From: Mesobacillus subterraneus
GTDB lineage: Bacteria > Bacillota > Bacilli > Bacillales > Cytobacillaceae
Reading direction: 5' to 3'
Assembly: GCF_003937825.1 (NCBI RefSeq)
Contig: NZ_RSFW01000002.1
Coordinates: forward strand, 290,317 to 354,316
Length of the DNA: 64,000 nucleotides
The position numbers were made by a program, and so were the translations under genes. Positions 26,218 through 35,437 of the stretch are shown here, piece after piece. The notes below the pieces were generated by a model. The model did no database searches. It was not told where the DNA came from and worked only from the letters and a program-made list of their open reading frames with translations. The number at the start of each line of letters is the position of its first letter. Positions within the stretch are counted from its first letter, which is position 1.

Positions 26218-26643
26218 TTAAATGTATTTTTTCATGGTTTTATGTGGTATACCTGCATCCATAAATTCTTCTGACACGGTATCATATCCAAGTTTGCTGT
26301 AGAATGGGATTGCATGTGTCTGAGCGTTTAATTTCAAGGTGCCAACCCCCTGGGACTTGGCATATTCCTCGATTTTATTCATGACAGCGACGCCGACTCC
26401 CGTTTTGCGGTTTTCCTTCAAAACACAAATACGCTCCACCTTGCCAACTCCATCCAGTACACGGAATCGTCCGGCACCAGCAGGCTTTCCTGCATCGTCA
26501 TATAATACAAAGTGGACGGATTCAGATTCGAATTGATCTATTTCTTCTTCTTCCGGCACATTCTGTTCATGAATGAAAACGGTCTTGCGCACTTCAAATG
26601 CATCTGCTAATTCTTGTTCATTTCCTGCGATTTTTACTTCCAC
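26218..26643 (-). CDS. yjcF: GNAT-family N-acetyltransferase (YjcF)
   Basis: A 141-residue acetyl-CoA-dependent acetyltransferase of the ElaA/YjcF kind, substrate unknown. Motif A is present as VERICVLKENRKTGVG (acetyl-CoA loop), followed by KLNAQTHAIPFYSKLGY. The start is GTG 26643 with GGAAAGGA in the end of yjcG, which ends six bases earlier on the same strand. Order yjcH-yjcG-yjcF equals B. subtilis. Confidence 0.85.
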   Translation of the reverse strand: MEVKIAGNEQELADAFEVRKTVFIHEQNVPEEEEIDQFESESVHFVLYDDAGKPAGAGRFRVLDGVGKVERICVLKENRKTGVGVAVMNKIEEYAKSQGVGTLKLNAQTHAIPFYSKLGYDTVSEEFMDAGIPHKTMKKYI

Positions 26644-26649
26644 TTAAGT

Positions 26650-27159
26650 CTATTCCTTTCCAAGTCTGAATGTTTCATATACTGTCCAGGAACCATTATC
26701 CAACTGGTACAGTAAATGAATTCTGTCTGCTAAATCTTCGAAATCCACTGCAGTCATCCTTAGTGAGCCATATACGTCGGAATGTTCATCATCTGACATC
26801 TTTTGGCCAATCGTGATATGCGGGACGAAATTGTATTCCTGATTCCCGTCGAATGCAGAATTAAGCTCATTATGAAGGTTTTCCAGTTCTTCAGGAGATT
26901 CAACCTTCAAATAGATAACGTTATTCACCGGCTTAAAAGAGCCAATCTTGGTGATCTTGATATTGACCGGGTCAAAGTTTTTTGCGATTGAATGAATCTT
27001 GTTGGCAATTTCTTTGATTTCTTCTTCAGTGGCCTCGAATGCGGACTTCAAGGTAAGATGCGGCGGAATCAACGCATAATGCGGGTCATAGCGCCTTCTT
27101 AGTGAGTTAGCGTAGTCCTGGACTTTTTTCGCTGGAAATATGACAATACCAAATTTCAT
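26650..27159 (-). CDS. yjcG: 2H phosphoesterase superfamily protein YjcG
   Basis: A 169-residue protein of the 2'-5' RNA ligase-like (2H phosphoesterase) superfamily. Both signature motifs are present: HLTLKS near residue 35 and HITIGQ near residue 117. The physiological substrate is unknown. ATG 27159 follows CGGAGG. It precedes yjcF by six bases, so the two are co-transcribed. Confidence 0.88.
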   Translation of the reverse strand: MKFGIVIFPAKKVQDYANSLRRRYDPHYALIPPHLTLKSAFEATEEEIKEIANKIHSIAKNFDPVNIKITKIGSFKPVNNVIYLKVESPEELENLHNELNSAFDGNQEYNFVPHITIGQKMSDDEHSDVYGSLRMTAVDFEDLADRIHLLYQLDNGSWTVYETFRLGKE

Positions 27160-27278
27160 CTCAATACCTCCGTTTCAATAGTATGGTGCAGTAACCGTAA
27201 TTTGAAGAAAACCGAAAATATGATTTACCATTCATTATAACAAATTTTCAAAATATATAATATATAGAAGTGTTGTTT

Positions 27279-28004
27279 TTAAGTAAACATTCGTTTTATA
27301 GCTCGTTTGAGGTCAGGCTGCCAATAGGTCCATGTATGGTCACCATCGAACTCATCGTAAAAGTAAGAAAAACCTTTTTCCTTAAATATACCTGAAAGCT
27401 CACGGTTAGGTGTCAAGAAGTCATTATTGCTGGAGGATGATGTCTTAACGGACGTTTCCTCTTTCCCAATTGTGTGGTAAATATTCAGCAAGGCTGGCTG
27501 ATTGAAATGTTTAACAGCCGAAAATACATCATCATTTACATATGGTGACTGGAGCAGCACTCTGCCAAACGTATGCGGATAATTCAATGCTGTAAGCAAG
27601 GATACAGTCGCTGCCAGTGAATCGCCAATCAAGGCCCGTCCCATCCCCATTTGATAGGTTGGATATTTCTCATCAAGGTATGGAGCAAGCTCATGAGCAA
27701 GAAAGCGAATATATGCCTGGTGCTGTTCTCCTTTTGGGTGATATTTTCGCCTTCGATCTTCAACAGATTCATAAGGAATTCCTACAATGATGACGTTTTC
27801 AATTTCCTTTTTGCCAAGAAGCTCATCTGCCACCCTGCCGATCCTTCCCAGCTGGAAGTAGTCCCGGCCATCCTGCGCTATCAGGACAGAGTATTTATAT
27901 AAGGGAGAATAGTTGGCAGGAAGGTATACCAGCATGGTCACATCTTCCCGCAACTCCTTGCTTTTGAGTGTGATTTCTTCAATTTTGCCCATTGGATAAT
28001 CCAT
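27279..28004 (-). CDS. yjcH: Esterase-D-like alpha/beta hydrolase YjcH
   Basis: A 241-residue esterase-D/enterochelin-esterase-type hydrolase. The nucleophile elbow is GDSLAA (about residue 128), and a C-terminal His lies in DGDHTW. Substrate unknown. No signal peptide, so cytoplasmic. ATG 28004 follows GGAGGG. It lies upstream of yjcG on the same strand, separated by 119 bases. Confidence 0.82.
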   Translation of the reverse strand: MDYPMGKIEEITLKSKELREDVTMLVYLPANYSPLYKYSVLIAQDGRDYFQLGRIGRVADELLGKKEIENVIIVGIPYESVEDRRRKYHPKGEQHQAYIRFLAHELAPYLDEKYPTYQMGMGRALIGDSLAATVSLLTALNYPHTFGRVLLQSPYVNDDVFSAVKHFNQPALLNIYHTIGKEETSVKTSSSSNNDFLTPNRELSGIFKEKGFSYFYDEFDGDHTWTYWQPDLKRAIKRMFT

Positions 28005-28139
28005 TTATTTACCCTCCAAATCAATCATACTATTCCTATTATCTTTTCCACAAACCGATTTTAGCATATGTGTTTTGAAAAAGCTTATATGGAAATCTAT
28101 TTATATCGGGAACGGGAACCTGCCATTTAAGTAACATGT

Positions 28140-28169
28140 TTGACAATTGTGTGAAGTGATAGGTAAGAT
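28140..28169 (+). promoter_or_regulatory. Probable SigA promoter of the TAXI gene
   Basis: A consensus TTGACA at 28140 is followed after 18 bases by TAAGAT. It lies 41 bases upstream of the start codon. Confidence 0.5.
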
Positions 28170-28209
28170 TAAGGTGAAGCATTCTATTTTATAACAAGGG
28201 GGAATTCTG

Positions 28210-29214
28210 ATGAAGAAAAGAAAGTTTCTTTTGTTCACCACACTAATGTTAGTGCTTTCAATGGTACTATCTGCATGTGGCGGCGGCTCAGACGAAAAGG
28301 GCGGCGAAGGACAAGGCGATGGAAAATCAGCTGAAAAACCAAAATTCATGAGCATCCTGACTGGTGGGACAGGTGGTACATACTTCCCATTGGGCGGATC
28401 TTTTGCAAAAATCGTTTCAGAAGCAACTGGGGTTGAAACTAATGCTGAAACAACAGGTGCATCTGCAGAAAACATGCAGAGCATTAAGGACAACAAAGGT
28501 GAAATCGCCTTCACGCAAACTGACATCGCTTCCTATGCAACGGAAGGAAAGCTGATGTTCGACGGAAACAAAATTGATAATATCAAGGCAATTGGTACTC
28601 TATACCCAGAGACAATTCAAATCGTTACAACTGAAAAATCCGGAATCAAGACAGTTGAAGACCTTAAAGGCAAGAAAGTTTCCATTGGGGCCCCAGGCTC
28701 TGGTACAGCTGCGAATGCAGAGCAAATCCTTGAAGTATACGGCCTGTCACTTTCTGACATCAAGAAGCAGGATTTAAGCTTTGACGAGTCAGTAACAGGA
28801 ATCAAAGATGGCACAATCGATGCCGCTTTCGTAACTGCTGGTACACCCACAGCTGCTGTTGAAGAACTCTCAGCTACAGAAAAAGTCGTAATCGTTCCTG
28901 TTGAAGCTGATAAGGCTGATGCGCTGATCGAGAAATATCCTTATTATGCTAAGGAAGTCGTACCTTCTGGCACTTACAAGCTGGCTTCAGAAGTTCCAAC
29001 AGTTGCTGTTCTTGCAATGCTTGTTGTAAAGTCTGATCTATCTGATGAACTTGTCTACGACATCACAAAGTCGATTTTCGAGAACCTTGATCAAGTAACA
29101 CACGCGAAAGCGAAGCAAATCAAGCTTGAAAATGCTTTGAATGGCGTCGGTATTGACGTTCACCCTGGTGCTCAAAAGTACTTCGATGAAAAAGGTGTAA
29201 AAGCAGCACAGTAA
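28210..29214 (+). CDS. TAXI-family TRAP transporter solute-binding lipoprotein
   Basis: A 334-residue extracytoplasmic binding protein of a TRAP transporter. The signal peptide ends in the lipobox LSAC (C23), followed by a Gly/Glu-rich linker and the TAXI domain, with TGGTGGTYFPLGG near residues 57-69 and VSIGAPGSGT at about 157. Ligand unknown; the family often binds glutamate-like organic acids. ATG 28210 follows AAGGGGG. A hairpin and a terminator separate it from the permease genes. Confidence 0.92.
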   Translation: MKKRKFLLFTTLMLVLSMVLSACGGGSDEKGGEGQGDGKSAEKPKFMSILTGGTGGTYFPLGGSFAKIVSEATGVETNAETTGASAENMQSIKDNKGEIAFTQTDIASYATEGKLMFDGNKIDNIKAIGTLYPETIQIVTTEKSGIKTVEDLKGKKVSIGAPGSGTAANAEQILEVYGLSLSDIKKQDLSFDESVTGIKDGTIDAAFVTAGTPTAAVEELSATEKVVIVPVEADKADALIEKYPYYAKEVVPSGTYKLASEVPTVAVLAMLVVKSDLSDELVYDITKSIFENLDQVTHAKAKQIKLENALNGVGIDVHPGAQKYFDEKGVKAAQ

Positions 29215-29225
29215 TAGATTGACCA

Positions 29226-29262
29226 TGACCGGGCAGTGTCCTTCCAGGACGTTGTCCGGTCA
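29226..29262 (+). other. Stable hairpin downstream of the TAXI gene
   Basis: TGACCGG...CCGGTCA with continuous inner pairing (G-U pairs allowed) to GTCCT-tcc-AGGAC gives a 17-bp stem, with no T run after it. This looks like an mRNA-stabilising 3' hairpin that would favour the binding protein transcript. Confidence 0.55.
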
Positions 29263-29344
29263 ATTCATCTTTAAAGAGATAGCTTTTCTCGCATTTGGGG
29301 AAAGGTTAAACAGGATCATGCACCGGTGGAATATTCCGGAATGA

Positions 29345-29373
29345 TAGACCGCATTTCCAATCGGTCTATTTTT
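29345..29373 (+). terminator. Terminator or attenuator before the DUF1850 gene
   Basis: TAGACCG/CGGTCTA is a 7-bp stem with a 10-base loop, followed by five T. It is 55 bases upstream of the DUF1850 gene, so permease expression would depend on read-through or another promoter. Confidence 0.7.
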
Positions 29374-29427
29374 ACTGTATGAATTGTATTTCTCCAGGAG
29401 AGACATTGGACAGGCGAGGCTAGTAAT

Positions 29428-29961
29428 ATGAAAATGGACATTTGTAAAATAAAAATCTTCGTTCTGTTAACCCTCATTATTTTTTTTGCTATAATCTCAA
29501 TTAATATTCCTTATAAAAAAGCTCTAGTTTTCCTTCAGCCAGAAAGAAATGATATACTCTGCTATGTACCGATTGACGAGGGAGAAACCTTTCAAATCAA
29601 GTATACGCATTCGATTCATTTAACGGATGTAATTGAAAAGTACAAGGTAACCAATACCGATCAAATCATGCAATATGAACTTGAATATGAAGATTTTGCA
29701 ATTGGGATGCCATCCGACATTGCTGATGGTGAGCGCTTTGAAATGAAGGATGGCAAGTACTTCATCAAAAACATGAGCAGGGAATTTGAACAGTTCGACC
29801 TGAGGATTGGACAGGTCCGTGCAAACCATACCATAATGTATGACGGGATTACCTACCCTTTGTCAAATGCGATAGAACCTGGCAGCAGGGTTCGCATTAA
29901 GGTTAAGAAAATTAGTTTACTGAAGCAATTGGAAGGAGTGAACATCCTTGACGAAAGATGA
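29428..29961 (+). CDS. DUF1850 protein of TRAP-TAXI operon
   Basis: A 177-residue protein with one N-terminal membrane anchor (about residues 9-26) and an extracytoplasmic domain of the DUF1850 type (IKYTHSIHLTDVIEKY near 53-68). DUF1850 genes are regularly found between TAXI binding protein and permease, and are thought to serve the transporter. It overlaps the permease start by 14 bases. ATG 29428 is nine bases after GCGAGG. Confidence 0.8.
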   Translation: MKMDICKIKIFVLLTLIIFFAIISINIPYKKALVFLQPERNDILCYVPIDEGETFQIKYTHSIHLTDVIEKYKVTNTDQIMQYELEYEDFAIGMPSDIADGERFEMKDGKYFIKNMSREFEQFDLRIGQVRANHTIMYDGITYPLSNAIEPGSRVRIKVKKISLLKQLEGVNILDER

Positions 29962-31909
29962 AGAAATGATTTCTCAAGAAAAACAGCAAGAGCTTCTGGA
30001 GAAATTTGATCCAGAAGCCGCAACAAGAAAATTGGCAGGTATTATGGGATGGGTTGTTTTCTTCGGACTGCTGGCATTCTCATTATTCCAGCTTTATACC
30101 TCCATCTTTGGTGTGCTGACTGCACAGCTTCAGCGTTCCATTCACCTGGGATTTGCGCTGGCATTGATTTTCCTGCTGTTCCCGGCGAGGAAGAAGAATC
30201 TCAGGGCTAAAAAAGTAGCATGGTATGATCTGCTCCTGGCCCTGATCGCCGTTGCGGTTGGTGCATATTGGCCGCTTATGATTGATGAGCTGGTCAATCG
30301 TGTCGGACGCCTTACCCCTACAGATTTTTATATTGGGATTGCCGCAATTCTGCTGGTACTGGAAGCAACACGCAGAACAGTTGGATTGCCGATCACGATC
30401 ATTGCGGCATTGTTCATGACATATGCCCTTTATGGACCGTATATGCCAGGGTTTCTCGCACATCGAGGGCTTGATCTTGAGTCACTTGTCCAGACAATGT
30501 TCTTTACGACTGAGGGGATCCTTGGTACTCCACTGGGCGTTTCCTCAACGTTCATCTTCCTGTTCCTGCTATTTGGAGCGTTCCTGGTAAAGACGGGTGT
30601 AGGTCAATATTTCAATGATCTCGCTGTCGCGGTTGCGGGTAAAAGTACAGGAGGACCGGCAAAAGTTGCGATTTTCTCCAGTGCGCTTCAAGGGACGATC
30701 AGCGGCAGCTCGGTTGCTAACGTTGTGACTTCCGGGTCGTTCACGATTCCAATGATGAAGAAGCTTGGATACCGCAAAGAGTTTGCAGGTGCCGTTGAAG
30801 CAGCTGCATCGACTGGCGGTCAGCTGATGCCTCCAATCATGGGTGCAGCGGCATTCCTGATGGTTGAGTTCATCGGTGGCGGAATTACCTACTGGGACAT
30901 TGCCAAAGCAGCAACGATCCCGGCCCTGCTCTATTTTACAGGGATTTGGATCATGACGCATTTTGAAGCGAAAAGGGTCGGACTTCGCGGCCTTAAGGAC
31001 GAAGAAATGCCAAACAGGAAAGAAGTCTTGAAAAAGATTTATCTTCTATTGCCGATTCTGATCGTCATCATTTTGATGGTCAGTGGAATGAGTATCATGC
31101 GTGCAGCGCTATGGTCCATTCTTTCTACGATTATCGTCAGTGCTTTCAACAAAGCGACGAGAATCGGTTTTAAAGATGCGATCGATGCACTTGTTGATGG
31201 TGCCCGTACCGCATTGAGCGTTGCGGCAGCAACAGCAGCAGCAGGTATCATTGTCGGGGTAGTAACAAAGACAGGCCTTGGTCTCAAGCTTGCCAATGGT
31301 TTGCTTGACCTTTCAGGCGGTTATTTGATTCCGACCTTGATGCTGACAATGCTTGCGGCCATTGTACTGGGTATGGGTTCGCCTACGACGGCAAACTATG
31401 TCATCACCTCGACTATCGCTGCTCCTGCCATCATCTTGCTCGGTGTGCCGGATCTGTCAGCTCACTTGTTTGTGTTCTATTTCGGGATTATCGCTGATAT
31501 CACGCCTCCAGTCGCTCTTGCGGCCTTTGCGGCTGCCGGGGTTTCCGGCGGGGAACCGCTGCGGACTGGTGTGAACTCGGCGAAACTGGCAATTGCGGCC
31601 TTCATCATTCCATATATGTTCGTGTTGTCACCACAATTGCTGATGATTGATACGACATGGTATGAATTAATCTGGGTTGTCTTCACGGCTATTTCAGGTA
31701 TGCTGGCGATCGGTGCTGGAATCATCGGTTACTGGCTGCGCAAGCTTCAGTGGTGGGAAAGAGTGCTGGGGATTGTAGGCGGAATCATGCTGATTTATCC
31801 GGAAGGTATGACAGATATAATTGGTCTGGGTATCTTCATTCTGGTAGTTGCACTGCAAATTCTTGTGAAGGATAAAGGTGAGGCTGGTCCAAAGCCTGCT
31901 AAGTCATAA
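29948..31909 (+). CDS. TRAP transporter permease, fused small and large subunits
   Basis: A 653-residue polytopic membrane protein of the TRAP 4TM/12TM fusion type, in which the DctQ-like small subunit is fused to the DctM-like large subunit. Hydrophobic segments fill nearly the whole length. The conserved GGQLMPPIMGAAAF and MGSPTTANYV segments typify the large subunit. Sodium-coupled uptake of an organic acid is expected. A TTG at 29948 with GGAAGGAG upstream is the start. Confidence 0.93.
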   Translation: MTKDEEMISQEKQQELLEKFDPEAATRKLAGIMGWVVFFGLLAFSLFQLYTSIFGVLTAQLQRSIHLGFALALIFLLFPARKKNLRAKKVAWYDLLLALIAVAVGAYWPLMIDELVNRVGRLTPTDFYIGIAAILLVLEATRRTVGLPITIIAALFMTYALYGPYMPGFLAHRGLDLESLVQTMFFTTEGILGTPLGVSSTFIFLFLLFGAFLVKTGVGQYFNDLAVAVAGKSTGGPAKVAIFSSALQGTISGSSVANVVTSGSFTIPMMKKLGYRKEFAGAVEAAASTGGQLMPPIMGAAAFLMVEFIGGGITYWDIAKAATIPALLYFTGIWIMTHFEAKRVGLRGLKDEEMPNRKEVLKKIYLLLPILIVIILMVSGMSIMRAALWSILSTIIVSAFNKATRIGFKDAIDALVDGARTALSVAAATAAAGIIVGVVTKTGLGLKLANGLLDLSGGYLIPTLMLTMLAAIVLGMGSPTTANYVITSTIAAPAIILLGVPDLSAHLFVFYFGIIADITPPVALAAFAAAGVSGGEPLRTGVNSAKLAIAAFIIPYMFVLSPQLLMIDTTWYELIWVVFTAISGMLAIGAGIIGYWLRKLQWWERVLGIVGGIMLIYPEGMTDIIGLGIFILVVALQILVKDKGEAGPKPAKS

Positions 31910-31949
31910 GATAACGGTCCTTACCTTGATAGTAGCTTGATTAAAAGAG

Positions 31950-31980
31950 AAGGAGTCCTTTTTAAAGGGCTTCTTTTTTT
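31950..31980 (+). terminator. Terminator after the TRAP permease
   Basis: GAAGGAGTCCTTT and AAAGGGCTTC pair with minor bulges, followed by seven T. Confidence 0.75.
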
Positions 31981-32200
31981 AGCTGGTTTTTAAAAGTCGT
32001 TGTTTTTCAGGCATGACAGAAAGAATGTTTTCTAATTTGAACAGCCTGTCATCATTGCGAAGGAAGCAAAAAGCCTTAAAATAGCTGCCGCGCATTTCTT
32101 TCACGATTATTCTTCGCTGGGTAATCTGATTATTTGCGGCAAGATAGATCATTTCCACAGGAATATGTTCCTTAAGGGACCTTGCAAGAAGTGCATTCAT
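31979..32200 (-). CDS. WYL-like mini-protein, 73 residues
   Basis: The sequence IPVEMIYLAANNQITQRRIIVKEM, then KAFCFLRNDDRLFKLENILSVMP, follows the pattern of the C-terminal ligand-binding part of WYL-domain regulators (RxxxP-type strand plus FxLxxI). It has no DNA-binding domain. ATG 32200 has AAGGAGG upstream. A free-standing sensor or RNA/nucleotide-binding module is possible. Function is not known. Confidence 0.65.
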   Translation of the reverse strand: MNALLARSLKEHIPVEMIYLAANNQITQRRIIVKEMRGSYFKAFCFLRNDDRLFKLENILSVMPEKQRLLKTS

Positions 32201-32374
32201 GGTTAATCCTCCTTTTCATGATAATCTTATTATACCCGAACATTCGTTCTTTATTCGATAAAAACAGAACTTGTGTTCGTTGTTGTTTCCGTATATTAGT
32301 TTCCATAATAAATGGTATAATCAGGAAAGATGAGAGATGACCAAAAGTGATTTTTATATAATGGAGGGAATATC

Positions 32375-33007
32375 TTGGAAAACGAGTTACTTAAAACTTT
32401 TGATGAGGAAGGCAATGAAACAGGAATTGAACAAAGGTCTGTGGTGCATCAAGCAGGACATTGGCACGAGACTTTTCATTGCTGGTTTGTTGAGAGTCAG
32501 AATGCAGGAACCTATCTCTATTTCCAGTTGCGCAGTTCGGTAAAAAAAGACTATGCGAATCTATTGGATATAACAGCAGCAGGGCATATTTTGTCAGATG
32601 AAAGTCCGGCAGATGGTTTAAGAGAGGTGGAAGAGGAACTGGGAATCACTCTGGCATTTGACGAAGTGATTCCATTGGGTCTGATAAAGGATGAGCTAGT
32701 AAGCCCGGCGTTTATCGATCGAGAGCTGTGCCATGTCTATTTATATGACAGGCAAGTTCCATTAGAAGCATTTAAGCTTCAGAGAGAAGAGGTTGCAGGT
32801 ATCTTTAAGGTGTGTACCAATGATTTTAAAAAGCTGTGGTTTAGGGAATTGAATGAAATAGAGGTTGCAGGATTCATAATAAATGATTTTGGTGAGAAAA
32901 TCCTGCAAACCAGGACAGTTGCCAGGAGAGATTTTGTTCCACATGAAGATTCTTATATTGAGAGTGTGATCAAAGCAATCGACAATTTAATTCTTAAAGA
33001 TTTGTAA
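32375..33007 (+). CDS. Nudix hydrolase, isopentenyl-diphosphate-isomerase-like
   Basis: A 210-residue Nudix protein. The Nudix box lies at about residues 70-92 (GHILSDESPADGL then REVEEELGI), with metal-binding Glu residues conserved. The N-terminal TFDEEGNETG and HETFHCWFV segments are typical of the IDI-like branch with unknown substrate. The start is TTG 32375 with GGAGGG six bases upstream. Confidence 0.85.
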   Translation: MENELLKTFDEEGNETGIEQRSVVHQAGHWHETFHCWFVESQNAGTYLYFQLRSSVKKDYANLLDITAAGHILSDESPADGLREVEEELGITLAFDEVIPLGLIKDELVSPAFIDRELCHVYLYDRQVPLEAFKLQREEVAGIFKVCTNDFKKLWFRELNEIEVAGFIINDFGEKILQTRTVARRDFVPHEDSYIESVIKAIDNLILKDL

Positions 33008-33014
33008 AAAGTGA

Positions 33015-33043
33015 TTGACATTGCGACCATTCCGTATTATATT
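33015..33043 (+). promoter_or_regulatory. SigA promoter of tRNA-Val
   Basis: TTGACA and TATATT are separated by 17 bases, 36 bases upstream of the tRNA. Confidence 0.85.
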
Positions 33044-33078
33044 TATTAATGTCCTCATTGAAGGACAAACTCATTAAC

Positions 33079-33151
33079 GATTCCGTAGCTCAGCTGGGAG
33101 AGCGCTACCTTGACAGGGTAGAGGTCGCTGGTTCGATCCCAGTCGGAATCA
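33079..33151 (+). tRNA. tRNA-Val (anticodon GAC)
   Basis: A complete 73-base cloverleaf: acceptor GATTCCG/CGGAATC with discriminator A, D-arm GCTC/GAGC, anticodon stem CTACC/GGTAG with loop TTGACAG (anticodon GAC), and T-arm loop TTCGATC. CCA is not encoded. It is a single tRNA unit with its own consensus promoter and terminator. Confidence 0.97.
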
Positions 33152-33160
33152 TACGCAGAA

Positions 33161-33199
33161 AAAGTCGGCAACAGTTTATCTGTTGCCGACTTTTTTTTA
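33161..33199 (+). terminator. Terminator after tRNA-Val
   Basis: A 14-bp perfect stem (AAAGTCGGCAACAG and complement) with a 5-base loop is followed by a T run. Confidence 0.93.
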
Positions 33200-33225
33200 T
33201 GGTCATTATCCTTTTTTTGCTGGTC

Positions 33226-34074
33226 TTACATTCTATTTGGCGGTACGTGATGCATGACTTCAGGTAAAGTATTGTGTATGTGGGGAGGGGCTGGCTTCAG
33301 TTTCGGCTTTGGACCGTATGGAACAGGGTTTTGGACGTACTGGAATGTTCCCTTGCCATCCATGCTTGGTCCGCTTGCCCACCTGCCTGCAGCACTCTCA
33401 TCTCCTTCAGAAAGGTTGAAGAGAACGTATGAAACCTCTTGTTTTTCGAGGTTTCTCGGGAACGTACTTGGTACCACGACGTTTTCTTTTGCTTCCAGTT
33501 CCTTGATCGCGGCAATCCATTGGTTTTGATGCATCGTGTCGCGTGCCAGCAGCCATGATAGCATGTCCCTGACGCCACGGTCTGTCGTTTCATAATATAA
33601 CCGGGCTACCTGAAGCCTCCCCATGGATTCTGCAGTCAAATTTGCCCGAAAATCAGCCAGCAGATTGCCGCTCGCTGCGATATAATCTGCAGTCCAGCGA
33701 TTCCCTACACTGTCAGCAGGCATTGCCCCTAAGCCCGATACGATGACATGTTGAGGGTTCATGCCTCCAAGGATTGCTTTGATCATCGGGTCCTTCGCGG
33801 CTTCCTCCTGGGCTCCAACAGGGGCACCATCAAGCAGTCTTGCGATCATGGTGCAAAGCATTTCAATATGTGCCAATTCTTCTGTGCCTGTATCCATTAA
33901 TAAATCCCGGTACTTTCCGTCTCCTCGGGTATTCCATCCCTGGAATAAATACTGAAGCGCGACAGAAATCTCTCCGAATTGTCCGCCAAGAACCTCTTGC
34001 AGTTTCTTTGCGTAAACTGGATCGGGCCTCTCTGGCTTAGCCTGGTACTGCAGTTCTTTTCTATGGTAAAACAT
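33226..34074 (-). CDS. Manganese catalase (CotJC/YdbD type)
   Basis: A 282-residue four-helix-bundle catalase with a dimanganese centre that splits hydrogen peroxide. Ligand-type residues are visible: E35 (GGQFGEIS), E66 and H69 (EELAHIE), a later Glu in LTAESMGRL, and His in RDTMHQNQW. The Pro/His-rich C-terminal tail (about 250-282) is typical of the long form. The family includes spore-coat-associated CotJC. ATG 34074 follows GGGGAGG. Confidence 0.93.
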   Translation of the reverse strand: MFYHRKELQYQAKPERPDPVYAKKLQEVLGGQFGEISVALQYLFQGWNTRGDGKYRDLLMDTGTEELAHIEMLCTMIARLLDGAPVGAQEEAAKDPMIKAILGGMNPQHVIVSGLGAMPADSVGNRWTADYIAASGNLLADFRANLTAESMGRLQVARLYYETTDRGVRDMLSWLLARDTMHQNQWIAAIKELEAKENVVVPSTFPRNLEKQEVSYVLFNLSEGDESAAGRWASGPSMDGKGTFQYVQNPVPYGPKPKLKPAPPHIHNTLPEVMHHVPPNRM

Positions 34075-34283
34075 CTTATTCCTCCCCTAAACGAAAAAGT
34101 TCACTCCAAAGTTATATTATGGGATTAGGCAGAAATGGAAACTTGAACATTGCATTCGCTCTCATCATGCTGATTCGATTAAAAATCATGAATTTACTTA
34201 GCTGTAAATATGATGAGAAGGAGGGACTGTGCTGCAAATATCTACGGATTGTATTAGTGACAATTTTGGAAAAGGGAGGGACG

Positions 34284-35411
34284 ATGATCTTCTTCACAAA
34301 TAGACCAGTTCAATCGCCGGTTGAGGAAATCAAGGCCGAGTTGCAAATGTTGAAAGCTGTCAGCATATCTAAGAACCTCTCTAAGACCGAAGAGACCATC
34401 ATATGCCGCATAAAAGAGAGAACTAAAGAGCTGAACCTGAACAATATCACCAGAACAAAAGCCTATCTGGATTTTTATCAGCGTCACCCGGAGATACACT
34501 GGGCATTCCTGGCTCATATGGTCTCACGCAACGGTGGATGGAGCATGACAGACCTCAAGGGTGAGCTATTATCCAGATTGCTAAGCAAAAAGGAGAAAGT
34601 ATCTTATTTTTCATTTCTGGAAAGGGGAAACTGGCTGATATTTCAGGATGCATACCCACAGCTTCTTCTTTACGAAGAGAGCCAGAAAAGGAAAGAGCCA
34701 TTGTTTAAATTGCTCGGTCCATTAAATATTTCAATCTTTATGGAGGGAATGTGGAACTACTATTGGAAAAGGCAGGATTCAGCCCTGCTTACCATTGGGT
34801 TGATCGTTAACGAACAGAATTATATCCAAAACCGAGTCATTCAAAATCAGCTTTATATGAAGGGAGTATTTGATACTTTTGAGTTTGAGATACAGGATCT
34901 ACTATCTTTTAATCAAATCCTGTTCCCATATAAACTTTACGGGGCGACACGTCTCGCGGGCCAAACGGTCAACCAGTTTAAATCTCTGGATGAGCGGATT
35001 CAATTAGGGAAGAGGTTATATGCCATTCTCTTCGACCACGATGTTTTAAGTCATGCCGTAGACTGGGCATTAGTGCATCCCCATACAGCTTCCCGCAAGG
35101 ATTACTGGCCAGACATCTTTAATGATGTCAATGAAGGGATCCCCAAGCTGAAATACCAAATCAAATTGAGTGCGTGCAAGAAAAAAAGCGGAGCGAGCAG
35201 AATTTTCAGCCCCGCACTTATGAACGCATGGAGAGACGTAAAACATGAGGAAGCAGCACCGGGGGATTGGTTTAAAAGCTTTAAAGTATTAGAGAATCTC
35301 CATAAAGTGGAAGCTCCCCAAGTTGGCAATATTGAATTTGACTATTGCAAAACTCTTGAGAGACTGGAACTGGCCGCTTTAGCCAAAAAGATTACTTCAA
35401 TCATGGATTGA
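34284..35411 (+). CDS. DUF2515 family protein (YppC-like)
   Basis: A 375-residue soluble protein of the DUF2515 family, function unknown. The family segments NITRTKAYLDFYQRHPEIHWAFLAHMVSRNGGW, near the N-terminus, and TASRKDYWPDIF, toward the C-terminus, are recognisable. The ATG at 34284 directly follows GGGAGGG (3-base spacing, unusually short). The frame stays open to 34119 but upstream ATGs lack ribosome binding sites. Divergent from the manganese catalase. Confidence 0.75.
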   Translation: MIFFTNRPVQSPVEEIKAELQMLKAVSISKNLSKTEETIICRIKERTKELNLNNITRTKAYLDFYQRHPEIHWAFLAHMVSRNGGWSMTDLKGELLSRLLSKKEKVSYFSFLERGNWLIFQDAYPQLLLYEESQKRKEPLFKLLGPLNISIFMEGMWNYYWKRQDSALLTIGLIVNEQNYIQNRVIQNQLYMKGVFDTFEFEIQDLLSFNQILFPYKLYGATRLAGQTVNQFKSLDERIQLGKRLYAILFDHDVLSHAVDWALVHPHTASRKDYWPDIFNDVNEGIPKLKYQIKLSACKKKSGASRIFSPALMNAWRDVKHEEAAPGDWFKSFKVLENLHKVEAPQVGNIEFDYCKTLERLELAALAKKITSIMD

Positions 35412-35437
35412 TTGATTGCACCCCTTTCAGCATTTTT

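Noticed and set aside
33079..33151. tRNA-Val as an integration site for a mobile element
   Set aside because: No integrase, no duplicated tRNA 3' end and no foreign-looking block beside it.
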